A stretch of DNA of 64,000 nt from Coriaria nepalensis (GCA_027186245.1 CP114485.1:8212001-8276000); one strand, 5' to 3'; positions 1 through 12,396 are shown, counted from the stretch's first letter. Translations and numbers: made by a program. The notes: a model not told the origin generated them from the letters alone.

Positions 1-2322
1 CTATTTCATGAAGAACAAGTCATGGATGGATGATCTACTTCATGAGGAACAAGTCAGAAGTGCTAGACAACTTCAGAAGATTCAAAACCATGATTGAAGC
101 TCAATCTGAAAAGAAGATCAAGATTCTGAGATCAGACAATGGAGGGGAATTCACCTCAGTTGATTTCAATCGATTCTGTGAAAAAGAAGGGGTAGTGCAC
201 TAGCTGATAGTGCCCTATACTCCTTAGCAAAATGGAATGACTGAAAGGAGGAATAAAATTGTCATGAAGATGACTAGAAGTATGTTATTAGAGAAGAGGA
301 TTCCCAAAAGATTTTGGGCAGAAGCTGGTGCCACTTCAATTTATCTACTGAACAAACTTGCTACCAAGTCCGTGAAAGATAAAACTCCATTCGAGGCTTG
401 GTTTGACGTCAAGCCTAATGTTTCCAATCTAAGGGTGTTTAGATCAATTTATTTGGTGCATATTCCTAATGCTAGAAGGGACAAGTCTGAAAAAGCTGAA
501 AATGTGTGTTTATTAGTTACAACATTGAAAGCAAAGCATTTAGGGTGTATAATCCCAAGTCCAACAAAGTACTGGTAAGCAGAGACATTATCTTCAATGA
601 ATCTGAGCATCCAACATGGGATCATCATCTTGATCATTGTGATAATGAATCTGAGTTAATGATGGAAGATCAAGGTTCAAATGATCAAGCAATTGACCAT
701 GATGATAGTGGTGATGAACTTGTTATTCCTAGGTTAAAAAGCTTTAATGAAGTGTATTAGAGATGCAACATTACAGTCTCGGAGCCAATCTATTTTGATG
801 ATGCAAGATGAAATTAGAATTGGGAAAAGGCAATGGAGAATGAAATTGCCATGATTAATAAGAATGCTACATGGAGAGTGTGCAAAAAACCAGATGGTAA
901 GAAGGTCATTAGTGTCAAATGGATTTTCAGGCTAAAGCTGAATCCTGATGGATCCATAAACAAGCACAAAGGAAGGTTGGTTGTCAAAGGCCATGCACAA
1001 CAACAAGGGGTTAACTATGGTGACACATTTGCACTAATTACCAGACTTGACATTATCAGACTACCCATTGCAATTGCTGCTTGCAATTGCAAAGGATGGT
1101 TCATATTTCAATTAGATGTTAAGTCGGACCTTCCTAAATAGCTACTTGGAAGAGGACATTTATGTTGAGCAACTTAATGGCTTCATTGAGAAAGGGAAGG
1201 AGGACCATGTTTACAGGCTGCCCAAAGCCCTCTGTGGCCTGAAACATGCCCCTCGAGCCTGGTATGACCAAATCAACTCCTACTTGATGAGCAAGAAATT
1301 TTAGATGAGTGAAAGTGAACAAATCTTGTATGTTAACCAATCAGGTAAATCAATTTTGATTGTTTCACTTTATGTTGATGACTTTTTAATCATTGGAAGT
1401 AGTTTATTGCTTATTGATGAGTTTAAGGCTGCAATGGAGAATAAATTTGGAATGACCGATCTTGGTTATATGAAGTATTTTTTTGGTATGGAAGTGTATC
1501 GACACCATAAGGAATCTTCATTAATCAAGAGATGTATGTTTGAATCTGTGGAAGAAATTTAGAATGGAGAATTCCAAGCCTATGTCCACACCTCTCTCTA
1601 CTAGTGAGAAGCTGAGCAAATTGGATGGATCAGGTAAGGCTGATTCCACTCTCTTCAAAAGCTCGGTTGGAGGATTGATGTACCTCACTACTACTTGACC
1701 ATATATCATGCATGCTACCTGTTTACTCTCAAAGTTCATGCATGAGCCAACTCTAAATCCTAGAGGAGTTTCCAAAAGGATTCTCAGATACTTGAAGGGT
1801 TCAACTGAATATGGAATTTGATTCAAGAAATCTGAAATCGATCTTCATGATTATATGGATAGTGATTGGGCCAAATCAGTGGATGATCTTAAAAGCACTG
1901 GAGGATTTTGTTTCTCTCTACGACTAGGAGTATTTTGCTGAAGCTCTAAGAAGCAACAAGTTATTGCTCAATCGACAGTCGAGGTAGAATACATTGCTGC
2001 TGCCTCAGCTGCTAATCAAGTAGCTTAGATCAGGAAGATCATGGAAGACCTGGGGTTCAAGCAAGATGGTCCTACAATTATTCATTGTAATAGTACATCA
2101 GCTATAGCAATATCTGAAAATCCAATTAAGTTTGGAAAAACTAAGCATATTCTTATCAAATTTCATGTCATTAGGGAATTAATCAAAAATGGAGAGATAA
2201 GTTTGGTTCATTGCAATTCTGAAAACTAAAATGCTGACATATTCACCAAGACATTGCTGAGCTATAAGTTTGAGTTCTTCAAGTTGAAGTTAGTGGTAGA
2301 AAGTAAAACAAGTATGGAGGGG
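1..2322 (+). pseudogene. Ty1/copia pol remnant (integrase end, reverse transcriptase, RNase H)
   Basis: This is the 3' part of a copia-type polyprotein, cut by the left edge of the window. In order I see the end of the integrase core (the QQNGMTER-like motif near 228-250 and the KRFWAEA segment near 306-325), the reverse transcriptase (KWIFRLK near 917-940, LYVDDFLIIG near 1368-1396) and RNase H with its C-terminal part near 1970-2260. Several in-frame stops and frameshifts break it, for example the TAG at 1138-1140 inside the RT and stops near 1559 and 1696, so it cannot make a full protein. It runs straight into a 3' LTR at 2323, preceded by a purine-rich tract. The family is certain; I did not assign a lineage. 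Confidence 0.93.
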
Positions 2323-2723
2323 TGTTGAAAATGCTTATTTTAGCTCGAATGGTCGAAGGCTCGACGGATCGATGCGTGAAGGAACAATATTTAGTGTTAG
2401 CTCGAGAGGTTGAAGGTACTCGACGGTTCAAAGGGTCGAGATACTCGACGGGTTGACGGGGTCGACGTACTCAATGGGCGACATACTCGACGACTACAGT
2501 TTTCCTATTGCGCGAAGATCAAAATAGAAGTTCTATGATAGAAGCATGATGTGCTGAAGCCTTACTTATTCTGTTTATTATTAGTTTAATTATCTTTCAA
2601 TTGTTAGTTTGTAATCTGTTTTTCCTATATATGTTATAAATCTATCAAGTTCAATATAAGAGAGTCTGATTGCAATTGCTTGTTTTTCTGTTTTTCAAGC
2701 ATTTTTTGTTCTGTTCGCCAACA
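2323..2723 (+). repeat. 3' LTR of the copia element
   Basis: A 401-bp block starts TGTTG and ends CAACA, a five-base terminal inverted repeat. It directly follows the polypurine tract (AGTATGGAGGGG, 2311-2322) and the end of pol. A CCTATATATG TATA-like box lies near 2624-2635. The U3 part has several CTCGACGG-type repeats. The 5' LTR lies outside the window, so divergence cannot be measured here. Confidence 0.85.
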
Positions 2724-3059
2724 TACACCACACCAACTTTGGAGAACAACTATTTTACCAAAAAAAGAAAAAAAAATTAATAACATATGTAAAATACAAA
2801 TTCTTACACACGAAAAAAAGAGAGAAAGAAAAATAAATAAATAAATGGTGATACTTAAGTAGGCCTGTGAGTAAAGTAAGTGTGTATTCAATATAATGAT
2901 ATGTTAGTAAGAACTAAGAGAAGATTTTATATGATTACAACATGGGATTTAATTATCCAAGAGAAATCAACAGAGAAGCAATCATTTTTAGGCCAAAAAA
3001 ATATAACCAGCAGAGAAGAAGATCGCTAAAAGGAGAGAGATAGTAATAAAAATAAGGTA
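2724..3059. other. Intergenic, upstream of the DUF662-like exon 1
   Basis: AT-rich sequence with A runs and AAAT repeats (about 2760-2845). I see no coding signal on either strand. It would hold the promoter and 5' UTR of the gene remnant starting at 3060, but no clear TATA box can be singled out. Confidence 0.5.
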
Positions 3060-4548
3060 ATGGAGGGTGCAAAAATGGCGAACCCGAAACAGATATGGGA
3101 GCAGCAGCAGATTTGGAGAGTGAAGCACTCTGGAATGTTGATGAATACTGTTAGTAATAGCAACAACGTTACATTAGGGAGCCCAATAAATAGTAATAAG
3201 GATGATAAAGAAGAAGAGGTATCAAGATCAGCATTGGTTTTGGGTAGGACTAACGAAGAAGAAATTGAGAGGAAGAAGATGGTCGTTAGGGATAAAGTTC
3301 ATGCTTGTCTTGGTCGTGTTGAAGAGGAAACTAAGATATTGGTTGAGATCCAAGAAGGAAGCTCCTTTTAATTACTTTTTTTTTTTTTTTGGCAATTTGA
3401 TTATAGGTTATTTTCTTAACTAGATAACTTAGGAATTTACATTCTTATCTACTTACTAAAGAAAAAAAAAATCACCTAATTAACTGTAGTTACATCACCT
3501 CTAGTTGTCTAATTATACTGTAATTACATGAACAATAAAAGAGTTAATTGTCACTTAGGTATTACAATTTACATGCTTCACAATTTAGGTAAATTGACTT
3601 ATAAATTGAGAATTATAAAGAGTGTAAAATTTATATATTTTTGAAACTAACATGTAATTTAAAAAATGAGGATTCACATACATTATAAGTCTTTTTATTT
3701 GTATCTCCTCATTTGTATTCCAACTTGAGAGAAGCTGTCCCCCACAATTTACCCGCTGCTGCCGGCCGTTATTTAAATTTTCGCCAGCCTTAACGCAAGT
3801 TGCCGGCTCCGCCCCTGGGTGGACATGCTAACATATATTTTTAATAATTCAGGGGTCAAGTTGTAGTTGTTATATAATTTAAGGGGTTTTAATTTGGCAA
3901 TTACCCACCCCCCGGGGGTCTTGTTTGTGTAAAACTTTGTATTAATCAAGGGTCATGTAATTACTGATTTGATACTTTATAATTGCTTGTGTGTATATAT
4001 AAACTAGATTTTTATAATCAATTAATCATGGCTTTTAAATTATCCGATTAACTGTGAAATTAATAAAATCAGTGAATTTAGTTTAATTGGTTACCGGATA
4101 TTATTTTATTTTATTTTATTTTTTCTAAAAAAGAAACCTGTGAAATTAATGAGATTTATAAGAGCTTGAAGAAGGTCTAACAGATCCAATGAGGAAGGAA
4201 GAAGCCCGTTGTCCGTAAGAAGATTGATGTTGTCAACAAGGATTTAAAGCCTGTCGGATAACCTGCCAGAAGAAGGTGTGAAACTACAACCACATTTTGT
4301 GTAATTGAACTAAGAAATCATTCTAATTAGACTCTGATGGGGGATTTAAATATGTCTATTGTTCATAGTTTCGTCGAGTTATTTCCAATTTTTATATTAT
4401 AAATTCATACATAACTTTTTAATTTTTGAAAATAATACCCAAAATGCTTGTATTATTGGTAACTCCAGGAAAGAGGGTACAAAGAAGTTCTGGAGGCATT
4501 GAATGAGAAGAACAGAGAAAAAGGGCAGTGGTAACCAAATTAATGGAA
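3060..4548 (+). pseudogene. Decayed RAB6-interacting-golgin-like (DUF662) gene
   Basis: Three collinear exons match the plant DUF662 family, small coiled-coil proteins annotated as RAB6-interacting golgins. Exon 1 (3060-3357) starts MEGAKMANPKQIWEQQQIW and ends in a charged helix (EEIERKKM, GRVEEETK). Exon 2 (4163-4275) carries the family's DPMRKE, VRKKID and VNKDLKP words. Exon 3 (4469-4548) carries GYKEVLEALNEKNREK. The expected last exon is not found. Damage: the position expected for the exon 1 donor (3358) reads GAAGCT instead of GTAAGY; exon 2 has a one-base gain near 4206 and a one-base loss near 4258; exon 3 has a one-base loss near 4526. Read as an intact exon, exon 1 runs on to a stop at 3371 and gives only 103 aa. 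I infer a pseudogene. Assembly errors could explain single indels but hardly all four defects. Confidence 0.65.
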
Positions 4549-4576
4549 GTAAACTATTACTTCTTTTTGCAGCGCA

Positions 4577-4627
<51 letters not shown>

Positions 4628-5376
4628 CGATTTTCGGCTGAATTTGATAAAAAAAAAAAAAAAAGTTAGAATTAATCTAAACTCAATAGCGATCAAGTTC
4701 GATAAAAATCAAAAGTTCAAAAAAAATAGATGGGGCCTACTAAAGTGGATTTGGCACTTGAAAATCAGGGAGTGATATTTCGTTTCGAATTTATTACAAG
4801 AGTTTCATCCAAAATTTGCCTATAAATCATAGGGTTCGTGGAAGGCAAAATGATGAATCAACACGCAATCAAAACACAGCAAAAGTATAACCCTTCGGCA
4901 AAATTCCTCTATCGGTCTGTCTAATGAGCACTTGGTTATTTCTTTTTCATTTGATAAATATGCATTTATTTTCCTAAGATCCGTTTTAGTGAACAATGAT
5001 TAGAGTACCGAGTTCTCATCTTAGTGATAATCTTAATATGTTGTTCACAATAAGACACGCATGTCCATTACTTTGTTTTTTTTAATTCTTTCATTTATCA
5101 TTTTTTAGGAATAGAGATAACTTAGATTCAATTCTTTACTATAATGTATATATGTTATTTAGATATTACTTTGCTCAGTATTATTAATTAATCTATCTTT
5201 TCAAACTTTTATTTTCATTTTATCATACTAATATAAAATTTACTTTAAATTATTAACATATTCATTTATTTATTTATATTTATTACTAATCAAATATTAT
5301 CATCGATTCTCGATATCAACTCTGATTATGCAGCGGCAAATTTTATCAACTTCAATAGCGGTCAAGTCATATATAA

Positions 5377-5441
<65 letters not shown>

Positions 5442-5741
5442 TTTTTGTTTTGAAAGAATATTCTCAATATATTTGATTCTATATTTTGGCAAGAAGATGA
5501 CTTGGTATCTTTCAATATCTTCAAGTTCTCTCTCTTCAAACCCAATTCTCGGTTTCTCAAAGCATGTCATGTTATGTACATTTCTTATCTTTGCAACCAA
5601 ATAAAAAATAAAAAATGTAATAAATAAAATAAAATAAAATAAATAATAACTTTCTGCACAAACAATAAAGGGGAGGATAAAGTAACTAATAAACACTTGA
5701 ACATAGAAAAATAATAATTATTTAAAAAAAAAAAAAAGAGG
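4549..5741. other. Intergenic, microsatellite-rich
   Basis: No gene seen. It holds an A19 run then (TA)n at 4576-4625, a poly-A run at about 4650-4664, and a (TA)n then T22 tract at about 5383-5446. A short motif around AATAGCG is present beside both simple-repeat blocks (4681-4700 and 5350-5368). Open frames here are products of the simple repeats. Confidence 0.6.
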
Positions 5742-6677
5742 TTAACAAGAACAAGATTTTATGTTCTTACTTGCATAGATCAAAAGTGAGAACTCAATAT
5801 CATCATCTCCTAATCTCCCCACGTTATTGTTTACATGAATTCTTCCATCACTTCCTCTAGTCTTGAACATAAACACACCCAATTCATTACCAGATTTAAT
5901 GTTAAAGAACCAACCATGAACATCCCAAAGAAAATCAACAGTCAACCCGTCAACCGAGATCTTCCGATTTCCTCGAAAATTCCAACCCAACCTCTTCACA
6001 ACAACCACTATATGCTTATCAATATAAACCGCCAAAACCGGATTCTTTACACCTTCATTTCCTCTCATACATATGATCACGATATCATGCACAATCCCGG
6101 ATGTTTCACCTAACAACCGAGCCTTGGTTGAATAAACCATATTTCCCTTGCAATACTCATGTCTCGAAACAAGCGAGACCTTTTTAGCATTTTGAGTTTC
6201 ACCTTTTATGAGGCTCTTGTTTATAGCTTCTCTTGTCATGTCGCCTAGAACTAAGGCTACCTCGGAATCAACTTTGACTGAGATGTAAAAGCCATTTACA
6301 GGTTCTGGACTTCTTTGATTGTAAATTGCATCCGAAAGATCCCAAAAGAGCTCTATAATCTTATAATTAGAGTTGCGATCAGATTCGTACACTTTGCGAC
6401 CTTTTTCCTTGCTAAACAAAAATGAATTTGTGGTTAATTTGAACGATTCGGTTTTTGGGTTGTTGCCAAAGTTTATGATTAGGGTTTGAGCGGAATTGGT
6501 TTTGCCCCAAGTGATTGTGATTATGAGCTGTTTTTTAGTAGAAAGAATGATTTTGTAAAAAGAAGTGACAACATTTTGAACTGAAGAGGAAGAATTTGAA
6601 TGGCGAGGAAATGAAAGATGATCATGAGATGATATGTTCACGGCTTTATCGGTTAAACACGGAACTATGTTTCTCAT
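5742..6677 (-). CDS. DUF868 family protein
   Basis: A single uninterrupted frame of 311 aa belongs to the plant DUF868 family, whose function is not known. Family-like segments are the N-terminal MRNIVPCLTDKAV, the central KIIELFWDLSDAIY followed by EPVNGFYISVKVDSEV, and LLGETSGIVHDIVI. The frame can be extended upstream by ten codons to 6707, but the codon there is TTG, not ATG. The ATG at 6675-6677 gives the N-terminus usual for the family, so I place the start there. It is intronless, as many members are. The nearest host gene is the decayed DUF662 copy on the other strand, so there is no sign of shared function. I see no signal peptide or membrane segment. Confidence 0.88.
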   Translation of the reverse strand: MRNIVPCLTDKAVNISSHDHLSFPRHSNSSSSVQNVVTSFYKIILSTKKQLIITITWGKTNSAQTLIINFGNNPKTESFKLTTNSFLFSKEKGRKVYESDRNSNYKIIELFWDLSDAIYNQRSPEPVNGFYISVKVDSEVALVLGDMTREAINKSLIKGETQNAKKVSLVSRHEYCKGNMVYSTKARLLGETSGIVHDIVIICMRGNEGVKNPVLAVYIDKHIVVVVKRLGWNFRGNRKISVDGLTVDFLWDVHGWFFNIKSGNELGVFMFKTRGSDGRIHVNNNVGRLGDDDIEFSLLIYASKNIKSCSC

Positions 6678-7478
6678 TGTAGAGATGAAAAATGAAGAAT
6701 GGATCAAAGGAGGAGTGAAAATTCACCTGTTGTTCTGGATAGAGAAGATGTAAAAGTCAAGCACATAGAAGATTTCTTTCTTAATAGGTAATGAAAGGAA
6801 ATTAGCAGCCCAGAAAGTTGGAGATCATATATATAAGTATAACTTGTACTGTTGATTGGTACAACTATTTACACAATGAAAAAACATTACAAGAATATTG
6901 GGAGGAAAAAAACATTATTTTATTCTAATTTTTTAATGAGTAATTAAATGCAGAACAATTTGTTAATGTGAATATACATGTATGAACATGATCCGATCGA
7001 TGATTACTGACATGTTGTTAAGTTGATTGTTTAACGAAAATCATTGGATGGGTTGACCCCACGATTTACTTATTCATCATTTACAGCCAACCATTAATTT
7101 CTATTTTTTTTTTTAACCACTTCTAAAGATTTTTAAAATAATCTAAAATATCTTTATTATTAATACCCGACTATTAACTTCTACTCTTCTTAGCTCCTTA
7201 ACAAATTCTTAACCATCCTCCATATACATCTTGAATGGATCTTATATTTATTATTATTATTTTATCTTTAGAGATAAAATGAGCTTAGATCAGTCATATA
7301 TATAACGTTGAGATCAAAGTTACCTCTTAAATTTAATCCAACATTGTAGCTAGAGATACTTAAAATCCCTAACTCTTATAACACTCCATTAAGGACAAGT
7401 TTGGTTTGTAAAAATTTCAAGAAAAGAAGTGAAAAGAAAAATCCTAATTTCATCAACTAGAAAAGAAAAGGGAGAAAT
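6678..7478. other. Upstream region of the DUF868 gene
   Basis: AT-rich sequence between the DUF868 start and the left LTR of the next element. A TATATATAAG stretch near 6827-6838 could serve as a minus-strand TATA region about 150 bases upstream of the ATG, but this is weak. Nothing else is seen. Confidence 0.4.
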
Positions 7479-8281
7479 TGTAGTTCAATATATATAGTAA
7501 ACAGTAAGTTTAATAATTGATAAAACTAATAAACAGAAAAAAAACAATCATGCATGAAAAAATAGTAAGCATGAAAAGTAAAATAAAATAATACAAAAAC
7601 AGTAATTAGAAAAATAGAATAGTAAATAGAATATGTAATAGTATTACAATAAGTAGAAAATCATAATACAGTAATCAAGAAAATAGAATAGTAGATAGGA
7701 TCTGTAAAATTAAATTACAAAATAATATATGTAAGTATTTTACATATTGGAATCTGTAATCACAAAAAAAAAATATTAAACAACATAAAATCATAATATT
7801 TAAATATATATAAGATTAAGAATGATGTAAAACATAACAGAATTATAAGGAATATGGATTCGAAAACCAAATATTTCCGGCAAACTCTCATTGTGAGTTT
7901 TTATTATGTTCTTAAAACAGATTCAGCCTGTATGTTATATGTCTCCTCGGATATAACAGAATGAAGAATACTCAATTAGAACACCAAATATTTCCAGCAA
8001 ACTCTCAAGCTACCGAACACTATCACTCTGAAACTTAGAACTTTAGAGAGAGTTTGATGACGAAATCGTTTTCTTAATGAATTTTTCCAAAATGGAGGAG
8101 ACCAATTTATAGGTTTCATGTGGAGGAAACGGATCGAATAGATCAATGCACATTAATCCGTCAGTTTCATAAAATTAATTATGAATTTAATTAGCCACAT
8201 TAATATGTATTAATATATATTAATTAATTCTTAAAGAAACTGAAAATTTTAATTTTCTATTGAATTTAAAATTTTCTAACA
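7479..8281 (-). repeat. 3' LTR of the gag-only element
   Basis: An 803-bp direct repeat of 11583-12396. The shared landmarks include ACCGAACACTATCACTCTGAA and, on the minus strand, a CCTATAAATTGG TATA box (plus-strand 8103-8112). The minus-strand ends are TGTTAG and CTACA. Confidence 0.82.
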
Positions 8282-9534
8282 ATTCCCCACATGAATGAAA
8301 ATTGACAGATCATAAAACATATAATTTTGAAATTAAAACGTTTTTGACCGAGTGATAGTGTTCAACATATCAAAATATGCATAAGATATGTAGATATTAT
8401 CCTTCGAACCTTCCCTTATGAAAAGTATATTGCCTTTACTAGCTGATTAGTAGACGTAATGTCCTTGAACTATTTTGCAGTTCATATAAACGATAACATA
8501 CTTCACACATAAGTCTTTCTTGATATAATTGAGTTCTCACTGTTATGTTCATTTTGGCTTTGAACATCTGTTTGATTCTACAAGAGTTGGAAAGAATTAA
8601 GCCCACATTAATTCCTTTAGAAGTGGTCTCACTTCTCTCTCACATTGGTGATTCGTAATCAAAAGTAACATGTTTTATTCCGCTCGGATTTCTCAAAGCC
8701 TAAGAATCATTAAAAGTATAGCTTATCATTTCTCTTACGGGCATCATTGTTTCATCATAGGAATAAATATGAGGAAAACCCCCCACAATGATCTAATTAA
8801 GTCTTTATACAATTAGGTTATCCTTTTGAACCTAGATCTTGGGTTATTTAGTCAATTAGATTGAGTTTCCATTGTGTTGACTTATTCTTTCATGGGTTTT
8901 AGTCATATTCCCCTAGATGGTTTTTTCAACTAACTGTATATTTAATCTTTTAGTTCATGGTTCTACAACGTTATCCATCGATAATTCTAATTAAGAGTAG
9001 TTTACCAATGTTTTTCCAAATAGCTTTCTTAAAGTTTTAATATTCATCTTCTAACAAGAAAATTTCAGACCATAAGATTTTAGATCCTAGCTCTTTTATT
9101 AAGTTGAGATTTTATCAGTCTCTTATTCATTATTGTTCTTGAGTATGATCAACTCTAGGGTTCATTTTAATCTTGGTTCATTTTAAACCTTCTCATAAAT
9201 ATATGTTCAAGGAGAACATATCTCTTCTTATGGATTAAACCAAGATGCTAGGCATTTATTTTAAACAATGATCTTGTTTATTTTCTCATGTGAAAGTTTA
9301 GTGTATGATCCATGTTAATTATTCTACACATAGAATCATAATTAACATATTCTAATCTAGCATGCTATAGATTATAAAGGCCCAAGCAACTAATAAAATA
9401 GCTAGCTTTATTTTATTGATTTTTCAAAGGATCATTACATTTCATTTAGCTTATAAGCTCATAAATAAACTTTCTACACTTTTAAGCAAAATCAACTAAT
9501 CGAAGAGATCAAGGTTTGAGATATCTTAAGTAAT

Positions 9535-10436
9535 GTATTCTTCCATCATATTTGCATCTTGGCTTGATTTCTTTTTTGGGAGCCTACAATTCGAAGCTCT
9601 ATGACCTATCTTGTCACAGTTGAAGTATTTCCCTTGAAACTTGGTTTGCTTTTTTGAGACTCCTCCTTTCGGTCCCAACTTAGACTATTTGTCGGTTCTT
9701 TTGGAACCTTGACCATATTCCACAACATTAGCCTTTGTCTCATGTTGAATAACCCCTTTCTTATCAAAATTTTAATTGTTTTCTTCGATTCGAAGTTGAA
9801 CAACCAAATTTTTGATATTCATCTCCTTTCGCTTATGCTTAAGGTAGTTCTTGAAATCATTCCACCAAGGCGGAAACTTCTCAATAATAGCAGTTATTTG
9901 GAAAGCTTCACTTAAAGTCATCCACTCAATATGAATTTCATATAAAATTACTTGAGGTTCTTTCAACCTTATGGACTTCAATCCTGAAATCCATCATTTT
10001 ATAGTCAAGGAATCGACTCAGAATAGCCTTTTTGGTACTGACATCCTCAGTCTTATATTTATGGTCTAAGGCATCCATCCCATAGCTTGTTTGCCGTTTT
10101 CTTTGTCCTATACACAAAGTACAGATAGTCGGTCAAATCGTTCATTATATAGTTCCGACATAGAAAGTTAGAATGATTCCAAGCATCAACAACACTGAAT
10201 AATTAGACATCATGCTCATCATCTTTGAGCACACAAGCACTTTCCTTCAAGAATCTCGCAAGATTCAGCATAGTCATGTAGAACAACATCTTTTGTTGCC
10301 ACCTTTTGAAATTTGATCCGCTGAAATTTTCAGATTTCTCACCTTGATTCTCAGGAAGAACCATTGAATGAGTGACTCGAGTGATAGAAGGGATCATCTC
10401 GATAGCAGCAGCTTGTCGGCTACTTTCAGATTCCAT
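9535..10436 (-). pseudogene. Copia-type gag remnant (UBN2 domain and zinc knuckle)
   Basis: The minus strand carries a recognisable copia gag. It has an N-terminal MESESSRQ starting at 10436, the domain words SGSNFKRWQQKMLFY and LNLARFL, a middle part with WMTLSEAFQITAIIEKFPP and WNDFKNYLKHKRKEM, and a CCHC zinc knuckle (FNCDKIGHRASNC) near 9575-9625. Stops and frameshifts split it into at least three frames. The gag-like sequence ends near 9535 and no protease follows. The family call is sure; coding ability is lost. Confidence 0.85.
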
Positions 10437-11582
10437 TTCTGAAATTACACACACATTGATATGAGTATCTTAGTAACTAAACAGTTATAAATCTTTAAAA
10501 CTCGTAAATGATAAACTATAAACATCGTTCAAAATAGAAATGTTATGAGCCATTACATTTTAAAACCACTTTGAATTAATATCGAATACAAATTAATTTT
10601 GAAAGCCATCTAATTCGATTTCAAAATATTTTTCTTAATGTTTAATCCTTACAAGATAATAACCATGCAATAAATATTCTAAAATAGTTACAAAGCACTA
10701 TAAATTGAAAATACTTATTCAATTAATTTGAAAGACTGTTATTAACCTAGTAATTACAAGCTTAATAAATCGTTATAATTAATTTTCCAAATTCATTACG
10801 AATAAAATTCAAGGCACTGTGAATTAAATTATGATAGTTAAAAATTAATCTAAAATAATTACACATTTTAATTCCAAAATCATTATAATTACTTGGAAAA
10901 CATTTTTAATTGTAAAACTGATTAATTAAATTTGAAACCGTTACAAACTTTAATTGTTAAACCGTTACAATATTTGTTTGTCAAACAATTATAAAATTTA
11001 TAATACCATACAATAAATTGTAATACAATTTTAATTATTGATTATGCATCAATTGATCACACTAATAACCCCAATATATTAGTTTCAATTCATATTTTAA
11101 CCCAAATATTATAACTAAGATACTAATTAATCTCCATCTCATATAATTTATGCAATTATAATTCAAGGCATAAAGCGTTTCAACAATTATATAAACACAA
11201 TCAAATATATAAATCCACATTAATCTTGACAAAACCGTTTCCGCTTTGGCCTATTAAAATTTAACATCCCAATAAATGTTTTACATTAAATTTATAGAAC
11301 AAATATTTTTCATCAACATTAACAAACCATTCATGTAAATTACAATAACAACCGAACAAAAACATTTCCATTTTGACATAAGAGTAAATCTGTTACATTA
11401 ACATTAAATCCGTTATAGAATTTGACATTAGAGTAAGTTACATTAATATCAACATAAGAAACGTTTAATGTAAGGAAATGTTTCATTAACATGTATTGTT
11501 TTATTTATTACATTGAAAATGTTTCAAATTTGATTAAATTAAATCCATTTATTACATGTATATAAATGAATTTGTTTTAAGT

Positions 11583-12396
11583 TGTAGCTTAATATATATT
11601 AATCAGTAAATCTATAAAATAAGTAAATATAAACAACAAAAAACTGACATGCATGAAAAAATAGTAAGCAAGAAAAATAGAATACAGTAATACAAAAAAA
11701 TTAATTATGAAAACAAACAAAATAGTAAATAGAAACTGTAATAGTAAATTATAGCAAGCATAAAATTATAATACAGAAAGATAGTAATCATGAAAATAGA
11801 ATAGTAAACATGATCGCTAAACCTAAATTACATAACAGTATATGTAAATAGTTTACTCATTGAAATCCGTAATCACAAAATAGAATACTAAACAATATAA
11901 AATCATAATATTTAAATATAAATAAAAGTGAGAATATTATAAAACAAAACGAAATTATAAGAAATATGAATTTGCAAATCAAATTGATGAAATGGGAATT
12001 CCGAGGCCTGTGAGTTTCCACAGTATTCTTAAAACAGATTCAGCCCATATGTCGTCTGTCTCTCATAATACAGCAAAATAAAGAATACCCGATTAGAACA
12101 CCTAATATTTATGGCGAACTCCCAAGCTACCGAACACTATCACTCTGAAATATAAAACTCTAGAGAAAGTTTGATGAGAAAATCATTTTCTGAATGAATT
12201 TTTCCAAAAATGAGGAGACCAATTTATAATCTTCATGTAGAGAAAACCTATCGGACAGATTAATGCAAACTAATCCGTCGGTTTTATAAAATTAATTATG
12301 AAGTTAATTAACTACATTAATATATATTAATTTATTAAATTATTTAAAAAAAAAACCAAAAATTTAATTTTCTATTCAATTCAAAATTTTCTAACA
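11583..12396 (-). repeat. 5' LTR of the gag-only element
   Basis: An 814-bp partner of 7479-8281 with the same TGTTAG and CTACA ends read on the minus strand. The TATA-like box is at plus-strand 12219-12230. The sequence just inside the LTR (11570-11582) does not resemble the usual Met-tRNA primer site, so the primer-binding site is decayed or of another type. Confidence 0.8.

Larger units (their letters stand above)
7479..12396 (-). mobile_element. LTR retrotransposon with both LTRs and gag only
   Basis: Two related blocks of about 0.8 kb, 7479-8281 and 11583-12396, lie in the same orientation 3.3 kb apart. On the minus strand each starts TGTTAG and ends CTACA. The minus-strand sequence just before the left block is GTGGGGAAT, a good polypurine tract, so the left block is the 3' LTR and the element runs right to left. 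The flanks are GAAAT (7474-7478) and AAAAT (12397-12401), a four-of-five match suited to a 5-bp target duplication. Internally only a copia-type gag remnant (9535-10436) is found. I see no protease, integrase, RT or RNase H in 8282-9534, nor anything coding in 10440-11582. LTR divergence is clearly large, so the insertion is old. Confidence 0.8.

Noticed and set aside
4576..4625. Possible CRISPR or satellite array
   Set aside because: It is a plain A run plus (TA)n microsatellite with no spacers; no CRISPR-like array exists in the window.
6678..6707. Ten-codon N-terminal extension of the DUF868 protein
   Set aside because: The first codon of the longer frame is TTG, not ATG, and the ATG at 6677 gives the family-like N-terminus.
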